A stretch of 64,000 bases of DNA from Coprousia sp963931435 (GTDB lineage Bacteria; Actinomycetota; Coriobacteriia; Coriobacteriales; Coriobacteriaceae): assembly GCA_963931435.1 (NCBI GenBank), contig OZ007012.1:806001-870000 (forward strand). The letters run 5' to 3'. Position 1 is the first letter of the stretch. Each line of letters opens with the position of its first letter. The position numbers and the translations under genes are program-made. The notes beneath the pieces were generated by a model. It saw only the letters and a program-made list of their open reading frames with translations. It ran no database searches and was not told the origin of the DNA. Below, piece by piece: positions 17,828-25,893 of the stretch.

Positions 17828-17862
17828 GTGACTCATTTTGGGACGGGGTTGTATTGCGTCGC
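17828..17862 (+). repeat. GGGACGGGG-loop hairpin repeat, copy 4
   Basis: The arms GTGACTCA and TGCGTCGC pair mostly, with wobbles and one mismatch, around TTTTGGGACGGGGTTGTA. It lies exactly where the AbiEii remnant loses its reading sense. Confidence 0.65.
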
Positions 17863-17865
17863 CAT

Positions 17866-17993
17866 CCCGAAGCGTCGAGCGCGGCGAGTATGTCGTAGTG
17901 CAAAAGCTCCTTCTCAACCGCGGGAGGAAGGGCGTCCAGTTGGTGCTTCCGCGCGACCTCGCGTGCAAATGCGGGAAACGTGCTATCGGTCAT
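17866..17993 (-). pseudogene. N-terminal remnant of an AbiEii-type nucleotidyltransferase toxin
   Basis: The minus-strand frame gives about 42 residues. They include AVEKELLHYDILAALDASG, which matches the start of AbiEii/AbiGii-type nucleotidyltransferases (toxins of type IV toxin-antitoxin and phage-abortive systems). The protein then runs into the hairpin repeat and loses homology, so the catalytic GGTxLR part is gone. Its start codon overlaps the stop of the AbiEi-like fragment, the usual operon arrangement. Confidence 0.6.
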
Positions 17994-18085
17994 CTTTAAG
18001 TTTCTCCCAGTCAACGAGGTCGAGCGAGCGGTGGGCGCGCTTCAGGCCGACGACGGTGTACCGCTTGGTGATGAGACAGATGGGG
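17983..18085 (-). pseudogene. C-terminal remnant of the paired AbiEi-type antitoxin
   Basis: The last 34 codons read KRYTVVGLKRAHRSLDLVDW and end at 17983, overlapping the toxin start codon by a few bases. Upstream (rightward) the frame enters the esterase gene on the other strand, so the rest of the antitoxin has been replaced. The identification follows mostly from position and overlap. Confidence 0.45.
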
Positions 18086-18087
18086 CT

Positions 18088-18753
18088 ATGTTGATCGCGA
18101 CAGGTGCGAGGTCCTTCTTGGTGCGGGCGGGCTTGAGGCTCCTGTTGTGTGTGGTTGACCTGCCGGAACATCCCTTTGACGTGGCGACGGCCGCTGTGGG
18201 GCTTCGTGCAACTGTGATTCGTGTGCCCGTGTGCAACTGGAACGACAGCCTGACGCCTTGGCCTGCGGCGGGTCTGCGTCCGGACGCGCCGGCTTTTGGC
18301 GGACACGCGGCCGAGACGTTTGCCGAGCTTACGGGTGTGGTGATTCCCGAAGTGGAGGCTGCGTGCGGGCTTGTCCCCGAGCGGCGGGCGATCTGCGGTT
18401 ACTCGCTCGGCGGGCTCTTCTCGCTTTACGCGTTTGCGCACGAGGGCTCGCCCTTTGCGGCGTGCGCGTGTCTTTCGGGCTCGGTTTGGTACGAAGGTTG
18501 GGTCGACTATCTGCGGCGCACCTGCCCAGACAGCGCGGGACGCTACGCGTACTTCTCGATTGGGAAGAAAGAGCGTCGCGCCGGGGCGCCTATCATGCGC
18601 ACCGTGCAGGAGGATCTGGAGACGTGCGCGGCCGTTTTGCGCGAGCGCGGGTGCGCGGTGGACCTCGTGGTGGGCCCGGGCAACCACATGCAGCACCACA
18701 CCGAGCTGCTGGCGGCGGGCCTAAAGTCCCTCGACGCGTATCTGGCCGTCTAA
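18088..18753 (+). CDS. Putative alpha/beta-hydrolase esterase (copy 2)
   Basis: A 221-residue paralogue of the protein at 1349-2065, with nucleophile elbow GYSLGG and late histidine in GPGNHMQHH. From residue 22 on (LPEHPFDV) the two align throughout. Before that, the aligned DNA is out of frame: an extra G in GGGG near 18085 and a second indel near 18150 restore the frame, so the first 20 residues differ in kind. Start ATG 18088 is a guess; the ribosome-binding site is poor. Either the N-terminus has drifted or the gene is a recent pseudogene. It overlaps the edge of the AbiE remnant and is followed by a hairpin repeat. Confidence 0.65.
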   Translation: MLIATGARSFLVRAGLRLLLCVVDLPEHPFDVATAAVGLRATVIRVPVCNWNDSLTPWPAAGLRPDAPAFGGHAAETFAELTGVVIPEVEAACGLVPERRAICGYSLGGLFSLYAFAHEGSPFAACACLSGSVWYEGWVDYLRRTCPDSAGRYAYFSIGKKERRAGAPIMRTVQEDLETCAAVLRERGCAVDLVVGPGNHMQHHTELLAAGLKSLDAYLAV

Positions 18754-18756
18754 GCG

Positions 18757-18785
18757 GGTTGGCTGGGGACGGGTTCGTTTCAACC
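18757..18785 (+). repeat. GGGACGGGT-loop hairpin repeat, copy 5
   Basis: The arms GGTTG and CAACC pair perfectly around GCTGGGGACGGGTTCGTTT. It lies just behind the stop codon of esterase copy 2. Confidence 0.75.
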
Positions 18786-18913
18786 TTTGGGTAGATAGGG
18801 GAGGCCCGCTCATTCCGTCAGCCATTCCCTTACAACTTTTTTCCGCCACAACCGCACATTTTCCTTCTCGCTACCGTTAATAGGGTTAGACGGGCCAGAA
18901 GGAGGTGACGGGT

Positions 18914-19423
18914 GTGGGCGAGCCGAAGGAGCGCATCGACGAGGCGGAGCGCCTGGTGGGCGAGCATTACGCGGACGTGCTGCGGTATTGCCGCAGGCAT
19001 GCGCCGGCGGGGCTTGCGGAAGATGCTGCGCAGGAGACGTTTCTGCGGTTCGTCCGGGCGCGGGCACGCTACCGGGAGCGGGGGCGGGCCCGAGCCTACC
19101 TCATCACCATCGCCCGCAACGTGTGTGCCGACCTCGCACGCGACCGCGCCGTGGCGTGGGCTCCGCTGCCTGCGTCGGTTGCGGGCGGCGATGAGCCGAG
19201 CGACGCCGACGACGCCCGCGACCTTGTGTCCGCGCTAGCACGGCTGCCCCGTACCCAGCGCGAGGCACTGGAGTTGAGGTACGGCCAGGGGCTCAAGGTT
19301 GGCGAGGTCGCTTGCGCGCTGGGGGTGAGCCGGTTTGCCGCGGCGCGAACCATCTCGGCGGCGCTTGAGGCGTTGAGGGAGCATCTGGGGTCTGCGTGGC
19401 GTGCAGAGAGGGGAGCAGAGTGA
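18914..19423 (+). CDS. ECF-type RNA polymerase sigma factor
   Basis: A 169-residue sigma factor starting at GTG 18914, five bases after a full GGAGGTGA site. Region 2 includes LRYCRRHAPAGLAEDAAQET and region 4 includes LPRTQREALELRYGQGLKVG with its helix-turn-helix. Its stop codon overlaps the start of the next gene (TGATG). It heads a four-gene operon with a membrane protein, an ABC ATPase and an ABC permease, so it may control an exporter responding to envelope stress or a peptide antibiotic. The promoter it recognises was not identified. Confidence 0.88.
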   Translation: MGEPKERIDEAERLVGEHYADVLRYCRRHAPAGLAEDAAQETFLRFVRARARYRERGRARAYLITIARNVCADLARDRAVAWAPLPASVAGGDEPSDADDARDLVSALARLPRTQREALELRYGQGLKVGEVACALGVSRFAAARTISAALEALREHLGSAWRAERGAE

Positions 19424-20193
19424 TGAAGTTGAGCGAGAAGCGAGCCCTTGAACGAGCCTTGCAAGATCACTACCGACCTGCGCCGGGGGCTGGTGAAGAG
19501 GCGCCGCCCGCGCTTGTGCGCGCGGTCGCAGCGGAGCTGGCGCGCCCCGCGCGACCCCGGGTGCTTGCGATTGTTGCAGGTCAGATACGGCGCATCGGCG
19601 CTGTCACCTGGACGCTTCACGCGTGCCTCGTCTTCTTCGTTGCCGCTTTGGCATTAGCCGGCGTGCGGGTTGCCGCAGCCGCGGGCGCGATCGGCGCCGT
19701 GTTTGCGCTGGCCTCGCTTGCCGAGGTTACGCGCTCGCGCGCCTGCGGAATGGCCGAGTTGGAGGCTTCGTGCGCCGTGAACGCCCAAGCGGTCGCGTGC
19801 GCCCGGGTGGTCGTGCTCGGCTGTGCCGACGCCCTCGCCCTCGTCGCGCTCGTTCTGCTTGCTACCGAGGGACCAACCCTCTGGATGACGCTTGCTCAAG
19901 CGTGCGCCCCGTACCTCGCGGCGGCGGGTGCAGGACTTCTCGCCGCCCGCAAGGTTGCGAGCGCAGACGCCACTGCGGCCGCCGTTGCGACGGCGGCGGG
20001 CGTGTGCGCTGCGTGCGTGGCCCTGCGCCTGCTCTGTCCGGCGGCCTTCGTGCCCGCGGCGGGGCTCGCCTGGTGGCTGTCCGCAGCTCTGGCCTTTGCT
20101 TTTGCCACCGTCGAGGTGCGTGCGTGGCTCCGTGCGGCGGGCTCCGCATTTGCCGATGCTGACGCCTCCGTCCGCGTCGCGACGGCGCTCTGA
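19423..20193 (+). CDS. Six-helix membrane protein, possible anti-sigma partner
   Basis: A 256-residue protein with a soluble N-terminal region of about 60 residues (rich in Glu, Arg and Ala) and six hydrophobic helices from about residue 65. The start ATG 19423 overlaps the sigma factor's stop codon. Position and layout suggest a membrane anti-sigma factor or an accessory subunit of the ABC exporter downstream; no family was recognised. Composition is strongly Ala/Val-rich. Confidence 0.8.
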   Translation: MKLSEKRALERALQDHYRPAPGAGEEAPPALVRAVAAELARPARPRVLAIVAGQIRRIGAVTWTLHACLVFFVAALALAGVRVAAAAGAIGAVFALASLAEVTRSRACGMAELEASCAVNAQAVACARVVVLGCADALALVALVLLATEGPTLWMTLAQACAPYLAAAGAGLLAARKVASADATAAAVATAAGVCAACVALRLLCPAAFVPAAGLAWWLSAALAFAFATVEVRAWLRAAGSAFADADASVRVATAL

Positions 20194-20223
20194 CCAACCC
20201 CGCAAACCGAAGGGAGAAGATCG

Positions 20224-21153
20224 ATGGAACTCACGCTCGACCGGCTGACCCGCGAGTTCGGCCCAAAGATCGCCGTGGACCGCCTGAGCGCCACGCTCAC
20301 GCCCGGCGTTCACGGCCTGCTCGGCGCCAACGGCGCGGGCAAGACCACGCTCATGCGCATGGTGTGCGGCGTGCTGCGCCCCACCTCGGGCGAGGTGCGC
20401 TACGACGGCGCGCCCGTCGCTCGCATGGGCGACGCCTACCGCGCCCTTCTCGGCTACCTGCCGCAGGACTTTGGCTACTACCCGGAGTTCACGGCACTCG
20501 ACTTCATGGAGTACATGGCGGCCCTCAAGGGCCTTTCCCGCCGCGCCGCGCGCGACCGCTCGCTCGCGCTGCTCGAGCGCGTGGGGCTCGCCGGCGAGGA
20601 GCGCCGGCGCATCCGCACGTTTTCGGGCGGCATGCGCCAGCGCCTGGGCATCGCGCAGGCCGTCCTCAACGATCCCGAGGTGCTCGTGCTCGACGAGCCC
20701 ACGGCCGGGCTCGACCCCAAGGAGCGCGTGCGCTTCAGAAACCTCATCGCGAGCTTCGCGCAGGACAAGATCGTCCTGCTCTCCACGCACATCGTCTCCG
20801 ACGTGGAGCACATCGCCGACGAGATTCTCGTGATGCGCGCGGGCGCGGCGGTGCTCTCGGGGCCGCCGGCCGCGCTCGTTGCCGAGGCGCGGGGCAAGGT
20901 GTGGGAGGCCGTGGTCCCCGCCGAGCAGGCCGCGGCGCTCGAGGCCCGGCTCTGCACGAGCAACGCGCGCTACCTCGATGGTGGCCGCGCCCTCGTCCGC
21001 TACGTTGCCGATGCGCCGGAGGTTGCCGGCTCCGCGTCCGCTGAGCCTACGCTCGAGGACCTGTACCTGTACGTGTTCCGCGACGACGTGCCCGTCACCC
21101 GCCCGCGTCCCCTGCGCCGCGGCGCCCACCTCAAGGAGAATCGCCATGACTAG
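20224..21153 (+). CDS. ABC exporter ATPase subunit
   Basis: A 309-residue ATPase of the multidrug/bacteriocin exporter type (CcmA-like). Motifs are GANGAGKTT, FSGGMRQRLGIAQAVL and VLVLDEPTAGLD, with a H-loop in LLSTHIVSD. The C-terminal 80 residues form the usual extension. The start follows GAAGGGAGAAGATCG. Its stop overlaps the start of the permease by eight bases. With the permease it should make an exporter for a lipid, peptide or drug. Confidence 0.9.
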   Translation: MELTLDRLTREFGPKIAVDRLSATLTPGVHGLLGANGAGKTTLMRMVCGVLRPTSGEVRYDGAPVARMGDAYRALLGYLPQDFGYYPEFTALDFMEYMAALKGLSRRAARDRSLALLERVGLAGEERRRIRTFSGGMRQRLGIAQAVLNDPEVLVLDEPTAGLDPKERVRFRNLIASFAQDKIVLLSTHIVSDVEHIADEILVMRAGAAVLSGPPAALVAEARGKVWEAVVPAEQAAALEARLCTSNARYLDGGRALVRYVADAPEVAGSASAEPTLEDLYLYVFRDDVPVTRPRPLRRGAHLKENRHD

Positions 21154-22411
21154 GCTCATCCTGTTCGAGCTCAAGAAGATGCTCATGCGCCGCGTGGCGC
21201 TCGCTGCGAACCTCGGCGTCATCCTGTTCACCGCTTGCATCATGGCCCTTAACGTGGTGCAAACCCAGGCAGTTGACGCGCACGGGGAGACGCTTTCCGG
21301 CCCGGCGGCCATTGCGCAGAACCGTGCCCAGGTGGAGGAGCACGCCGGAGCCATAACCGTCGAGCGCGCCGCCGCCGACATCGCCACCTATCAGGATCGG
21401 GTGTTCGAGAAGATCGACCGCTCCGCAGTATTGGAGATGACCGGTTCTTCCGTTTACGACTTGGTGTGCCAGAGTTTCAGCGCAGAGGAGGTTTACGAGC
21501 TATACAACCCATACTGGAGTATGCTGCTCAAGCCATGGCGCCTTGCGGGGGAGGAACCAATCCAGACCGCGGCGCGTGTGACGCCCGAGATGGCGGCGGA
21601 TTGGTACGGCGCCGTGGCTGACCTTACTCAGCGCGAGCTTGACGACGGGCAGGGTGGCGCGTGGAGGTATTCGGACGCCGAGCGCGCGTACTGGACCGAA
21701 TTGCAGGCGTCTGTGGCCAAGCCCTTCACGTACGGATATGCCGACGGCTGGGCTAACGTCATCAGCTGCGCGGCGTTTCTCGTCTTTGCGATTCTGGCGG
21801 TGTGCGTGACGCTTGCGCCGGTGTTCTCGCTCGAGTACCAGTCCGGGGCGGACGCGGTGGTGCTTGCGACCAAGCGCGGCCGCTCTCAGTTGGTTGTCGC
21901 AAAGATCCTCGCTGCGCTTTTGTACGCCACCGTTTATTTCGCGCTGTGCGCGGCCGTTGTCATTGGGGTGTCGGTTGCCTTTTACGGGGCGGATGGGTTT
22001 GGCCTCTCGGTGCAGGCGCTGGGGCTTTCGTCCCCGTACCCGCTTTCCGCCGGACAAGCGGCGCTCGTGTCGGTGGGGCTCATGTACGTCGCGTGCTTGG
22101 GCTTCGCGTGCCTCACGCTCGCTGTTTCCTCGCGCACCCGGTCGGTCCTTTCCGTCTTTCTGCTGGACGTGGTGCTCACCCTTTTCACGGGGCTCATCCC
22201 GGCGGGCGGTATCGGCGTTCTTGAGCGCGTGCTCGCGCTGTTTCCGTTCAACTTCTCGAACTTCAACATGCTCTTCTCGGCGCTTGAGTCCTACCCGCTG
22301 GGGCCCGTGGTGCTCGACCTGATCGGCATGGTGGTTCTCGTTTACGCTGCGCTTGCGCTGGCGGCGGTGCCTGTTGTGGCCGTTTCCTTCCGCCGCCATC
22401 AGGTGGCCTAA
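21146..22411 (+). CDS. ABC exporter permease subunit
   Basis: A 421-residue membrane protein. One helix lies near the N-terminus (about residues 15-40), followed by an extracytoplasmic region of about 160 residues and then five to six helices. This is the ABC-2-type layout. It partners the overlapping ATPase. The C-terminus SFRRHQVA is conserved in the remnant at 2173-2412, showing that a second copy once existed. The ribosome-binding site is AAGGAGA before ATG 21146. A hairpin repeat begins two bases after its stop. Confidence 0.88.
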   Translation: MTRLILFELKKMLMRRVALAANLGVILFTACIMALNVVQTQAVDAHGETLSGPAAIAQNRAQVEEHAGAITVERAAADIATYQDRVFEKIDRSAVLEMTGSSVYDLVCQSFSAEEVYELYNPYWSMLLKPWRLAGEEPIQTAARVTPEMAADWYGAVADLTQRELDDGQGGAWRYSDAERAYWTELQASVAKPFTYGYADGWANVISCAAFLVFAILAVCVTLAPVFSLEYQSGADAVVLATKRGRSQLVVAKILAALLYATVYFALCAAVVIGVSVAFYGADGFGLSVQALGLSSPYPLSAGQAALVSVGLMYVACLGFACLTLAVSSRTRSVLSVFLLDVVLTLFTGLIPAGGIGVLERVLALFPFNFSNFNMLFSALESYPLGPVVLDLIGMVVLVYAALALAAVPVVAVSFRRHQVA

Positions 22412-22412
22412 C

Positions 22413-22443
22413 GGGTTGGTTGGGGACGTGCTCGTTTCAATCC
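22413..22443 (+). repeat. GGGACGTG-loop hairpin repeat, copy 6
   Basis: The arms GGGTTG and CAATCC pair over six positions with one G-T wobble, around GTTGGGGACGTGCTCGTTT. The loop has a one-base change from the consensus. It lies right behind the permease stop codon. Confidence 0.7.
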
Positions 22444-22480
22444 AAGGGCGGGATCGTTTCATCCCATTGAAACAATACCG

Positions 22481-22520
22481 GCAGGGCTCGCCGTTCGCGT
22501 GCCAGAACGGCGGGCCCTGC
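22481..22520 (-). terminator. Convergent terminator between ABC permease and flavin reductase
   Basis: A 16-bp stem with one mismatch, outer GCAGGGC/GCCCTGC and inner CGCCGTTC/GAACGGCG, with an eight-base loop. The minus side is followed by a T-rich stretch (GGTATTGTTTC). It lies nine bases after the flavin reductase stop codon. Confidence 0.7.
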
Positions 22521-22528
22521 GCCTGTGA

Positions 22529-23089
22529 CTACACGAGCGGCTTGCCGACGCTCCAAGCGCCACCGACTTCCTTGCCCACCACGCGGTAGGTCATGTGTGC
22601 GGCGTCGTACACAAGCGGCTGGAACTTACCGAAGTCCACCTTGCCGTCGGCGTCGAGGATGTCCTCGTCCACGAGAACGTTCACGATCCTGCCCACGATG
22701 CGCGCGCCGTGCTCGTCGCCGTCGATCGCGGAGACTTCGCACTCCATGGTGAGCGGATACTCCTCGATGACGGGTGCGTCCACGTGCTCGGAACGGGTGA
22801 AGGTGAGCCCGCTCTTCTCGGCCTTGTTGACGCGCTTGCCGGTGGCGATGCCGAAGTAGTCTGCCGTGACCACGTTGGCCGCGTTGGCCGGCGCCACGGT
22901 GAACGCGCCGCGCTTCACGATGTTCTCGGTGGTCTTGTGGTCGCCGATGTTGAAGCAGATCTCGTGGCGGGTGCACTCGCCCGCCCAGGCGGCGTTCATG
23001 GCGTTGGGTGTGCCGTCCTCGCCGTAGCTCGCGATGATAAACACCGACTGCGGGAACAGCTCGCCCGCATCGCCCAGGCTCTTCTTCAT
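22529..23089 (-). CDS. Flavin reductase-like FMN-binding split-barrel protein
   Basis: A 186-residue protein of the flavoredoxin/flavin reductase-like group. It has the N-terminal VFIIASYGEDGTPNAMNAAW segment, a mid-region ADYFGIATGKRVNKAEKSGL, and a C-terminal LVYDAAHMTYRVVG, all typical of the FMN-binding split barrel. It should reduce or shuttle electrons via FMN in the cytoplasm. It is divergent from an HxlR regulator with an inverted repeat between them, so redox or electrophile-induced expression is likely. The partner oxidoreductase is not visible. Confidence 0.88.
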   Translation of the reverse strand: MKKSLGDAGELFPQSVFIIASYGEDGTPNAMNAAWAGECTRHEICFNIGDHKTTENIVKRGAFTVAPANAANVVTADYFGIATGKRVNKAEKSGLTFTRSEHVDAPVIEEYPLTMECEVSAIDGDEHGARIVGRIVNVLVDEDILDADGKVDFGKFQPLVYDAAHMTYRVVGKEVGGAWSVGKPLV

Positions 23090-23155
23090 GGTTACCCCTT
23101 TCGGTATGGTTTTTCCCTACACGACCAAGTATCCTGTTGAGCTATAGGAGATGCT

Positions 23156-23180
23156 AGTACCTACTTTAAGTTTAGGTACT
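23156..23180. promoter_or_regulatory. Inverted-repeat operator for the HxlR regulator
   Basis: Perfect arms AGTACCTA and TAGGTACT are separated by nine A/T-rich bases, in the gap between divergent genes. A second repeat ACTTA/TAAGT overlaps its right arm (23178-23194). Size and position suit an HxlR dimer. Confidence 0.65.
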
Positions 23181-23225
23181 TATTGCAAAGTAAGTGTCCC
23201 ATCGGGGACGCAGAAGGAGGACGGC

Positions 23226-23558
23226 ATGGCGGCGGACATCGCCGGGGCGCGGTACGGGGACACGGGGTACAGCTACACCATGTCGCTCATCCAGGGCAAG
23301 CACAAGGCTGCCATCCTCTACTGCCTCATGGAGTACGAGCCGGTGCGTTTCAACGAGATGCGCCGGTACCTGGGCGGTATCGCGGACAGGACGCTCGCGG
23401 CCAACCTGCGCGAGCTGGAGCGCGACGGCTTGGTGGCACGTCGCGAGTACCCGCAGATTCCGCCCAAGGTCGAGTATTCGCTCACGGAGCTCGGCGCCTC
23501 GCTCATGAAGGTGCTCGACCAGCTCTGCTTGTGGGGCGAGGAGCACCGCCCGCAATAA
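23226..23558 (+). CDS. HxlR-family transcriptional regulator
   Basis: A 110-residue winged-helix regulator. Family signatures are KHKAAILYCLMEYEPVRFNE, GIADRTLAANLRELERDGLV and PPKVEYSLTELG. The start at 23226 follows GAAGGAGGACGGC. Only aromatic residues, no conserved N-terminal cysteine, are seen near the start, so thiol sensing as in YodB is not supported. It is divergent from the flavin reductase gene with an inverted repeat in between, and likely represses that gene and itself. Confidence 0.9.
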   Translation: MAADIAGARYGDTGYSYTMSLIQGKHKAAILYCLMEYEPVRFNEMRRYLGGIADRTLAANLRELERDGLVARREYPQIPPKVEYSLTELGASLMKVLDQLCLWGEEHRPQ

Positions 23559-23559
23559 C

Positions 23560-23590
23560 AGGGCGAATGGGGACGGATCCGTTTCGTCTT
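23560..23590 (+). repeat. GGGACGGAT-loop hairpin repeat, copy 7
   Basis: The arms AGGGCGA and TCGTCTT pair at all seven positions if two G-T wobbles are allowed, around ATGGGGACGGATCCGTT. It begins two bases after the HxlR stop codon. Confidence 0.65.
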
Positions 23591-23611
23591 GCGTTTCAAT
23601 CTGGGCTTAGG

Positions 23612-24578
23612 TTACGCGCACTCGCCCAACAAGAACTTCCACGCGGGTACGACCTCGATGCGCATCCCGTCGCGTTCGACCGTTTCCCCTTCCTCCTTGG
23701 TTACGACGACAAGGCGCTTTGCCGAGCCGTCCATCTGTGAGAGCCGCACGAGGTTGCCGATCTCGCGTTCGCGCGCCTCGCCTGCAATCGAGTAGGCAAC
23801 TTGGATGGCGAGCCCTGCCTCGGGGATGTAGAAGTCGACGTCAATGCCGGTTTTCGATGACTTTATGTAACGCAAGCGCTCGCCAAAGCGGTCAAACAGC
23901 GCGACAGCCATCTCGTTTTCCAGCAGTGCGGTTTCCCGGTCGAAGAGGAACAGATTCAGCAGGCCGTTGTCTGAGAAATAGTACTTGGGCGAACCCGCTC
24001 GCTCCACGAACTTTGCCGTTGCGTTGGTGATGCTGAACAGCAGGTAAGCCTCTTGGGCGTAGCCTATGTACGCGATCACGGTGTCTTTCGAGATGCCGTA
24101 CCCGATGTTTCTCAGCGTGTTGTGGAGCGTGGAGAACGAGACCTCGTTGCGGACGGTTTCGGCGACCTTCTTCATCAGGACGCGCGGCGCGTCTACGTTG
24201 CGCACGTTGTGGCGCGCGGCGATGTCTCCCAGCAGCACCTCTTGGTACACGTTCTCGATGTAATCGCGCGGGGAGGAGAGGCGCAAAGACTCGGGGAAGC
24301 CTCCCTGCCGGCAGAAGGTGTCGAAGCAATGCGCGATGCGTCCGATCTCCCGCGTGGTGTACAGGGCGCCGCCCGTGTGTGCCTGCCCCCGGGCGTCGAG
24401 GTACTCGTCAAAGCGGTAGGGCGTCACGTGCAGGGGGAGGTACCTGCCGCCCAGCGTCGAGGAGATCTGGCTGCTGAGCTCGCTTTGGGTGAGCAAGATG
24501 TCTTGGAAGTCGGAGGACGTGAAGTCCGCTAGGCGCTCGTCTTCGAAGTTGATGTAGAGAATGCGCTTGAGCAGCTCT
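23612..24578 (-). pseudogene. DUF4143 AAA ATPase, internally deleted
   Basis: The C-terminal 290 residues are a normal DUF4143 region (FDEYLDARG, YIENVYQEVLLGDI, SPKYYFSDNGLLNLFLF, IDVDFYIPEAGLAIQVAYS). Before them a short stretch reads RILYINFEDERLADF, which belongs near the middle of the ATPase domain. It joins directly to TQSELSSQISS, skipping the Walker B/DEIQ part. The Walker A end is missing and an in-frame TGA precedes the fragment. These ATPases of unknown function are often in variable regions. A truncated product starting at TTG 24496 is possible but unlikely to work. Confidence 0.75.
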
Positions 24579-24849
24579 CAGTTCATGGATGCTCCAACCC
24601 ATATCTGCCTTTTTTGCTCTCGTGATTTAGAGAGGGGCCCTGTCCAAGACGGGTGGAACCCTTCGACGTGCTTATGATGAAAGGGGCTGTTGGGCCCTTC
24701 GTTGTCGGTTCATTCTGATAATCGAACGTTTCACCTACCGCCGGAGACTGCTGCTGGAATCGGACACGGAAGTCCACATGTGTTCTTCTCCCAAACGTCG
24801 GCTCGCTCTGTAATGAGATTGTCAGCAACCCGACCGAACAGGAGGACAC

Positions 24850-25200
24850 ATGAACACGGACAAGGCTTATGCGGAGCAGCTTGCTGCGGAGTATGCGCCC
24901 AAGGACACCAGCAAGGTGGTCGCGCTCAGGAAGCTCGACCGCAGGGCGAAGCTCCCCGCCGCCATCTTCACGTACACATTCGGCGTCATTGCGGCGCTCG
25001 TCATGGGTGTGGGGATGTGCCTCTCGATGGGCGTGATCGGCGGGGACAGCGCGCTCATGGCTGGGATCGGCGTGGTCGTGGGCATTTTCGGTCTCGTTAT
25101 GGCGGGTGTGAACTACCCGATTTATCGCCGCATCCTCGAGGACGGCAGGCGGCGCTATGCGGCCGACATCGTGCGCCTCGCGTCGCAGGTCGCGGAGTAG
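24850..25200 (+). CDS. Small two-helix membrane protein of unknown function
   Basis: A 116-residue protein with a charged N-terminus (YAEQLAAEYAPKDTSKVVAL), two hydrophobic helices (about residues 37-60 and 66-86) and a charged tail. The start follows CAGGAGGACAC. Similar small proteins are common in gut Firmicutes and Actinobacteria without a proven role. A frameshifted membrane gene and a TetR gene follow on the same strand, perhaps as an operon. Confidence 0.8.
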   Translation: MNTDKAYAEQLAAEYAPKDTSKVVALRKLDRRAKLPAAIFTYTFGVIAALVMGVGMCLSMGVIGGDSALMAGIGVVVGIFGLVMAGVNYPIYRRILEDGRRRYAADIVRLASQVAE

Positions 25201-25206
25201 GGTGGC

Positions 25207-25885
25207 ATGGGGCTGTCCCGCAGGGCATCAGGGCTCCTCGGTCGTCTCGCGCGGCGTCGCTCCATGAGAGCGGCGGTCATCGGTGCCGGCCCCCCATCGC
25301 ACGTTGCTGGTCGCTGCCGGCAGCATCGTGATCAACGCCGCCTATGCCGCGTGGAACCTCACGCTCGGCGTGAGCGGCGTGTCCGCATGGCTCGTCACCA
25401 TGGGCTGCTACTATGCCGCGCTCGCAGTCGTGCGTTTCTGCTGCGTGTTCAGGGGGCTGGTGCGCGACTCTGCCGAGTCCGAACGGCTCGAGCGTGCCGT
25501 CGGGGAAGTCTTGGTTGCACTCGCGATGGTTCTGAGCGGCATGGTGGTGCTCACGGTGCATGGCGGCGTGGATGCCGGCGGCAATCAGATCGTGGTAATC
25601 TCGCAAGCGACGTACACGTTTCTCGCCTTCGCGCAGGCGGTCCATGCGTTCGCGCGCCGCCGTGGGCAGGGCTCGGTGGAACGCTCCCTGCGCGGGGTGA
25701 GCGTCGTCGCCGCGCTCGTCTCCATGTTCTTGCTGCAGACGACGATGCTCGCTACGTTCGGCAGTGAGCCCAGGCTCTTTCGCACGCTCACCGTCGCTAC
25801 GGGCACCTTCGTGTGCGCGGCGAGCGTTGCCGTGGGGGCGAGCCTGATTCGAGCTGCCGGCAGGGCCGAGAAGGTCGAGCCGTAG
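25207..25885 (+). pseudogene. Multi-helix membrane protein with a frameshift in a C6 run
   Basis: The reading frame opens at ATG 25207 (SRRASGLLGRLARRRS) but loses sense after the run of six C at 25290-25295. The frame that gains sense (TLLVAAGSIVINAAYAAWNL) continues to 25885 with five hydrophobic helices. Removing one C would join them into a single protein of about 225 residues. This is either a sequencing error, a phase-variable switch, or a fresh mutation. A GTG at 25283 could start the downstream frame, but has no ribosome-binding site. Confidence 0.7.
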
Positions 25886-25893
25886 GGGGTCTC

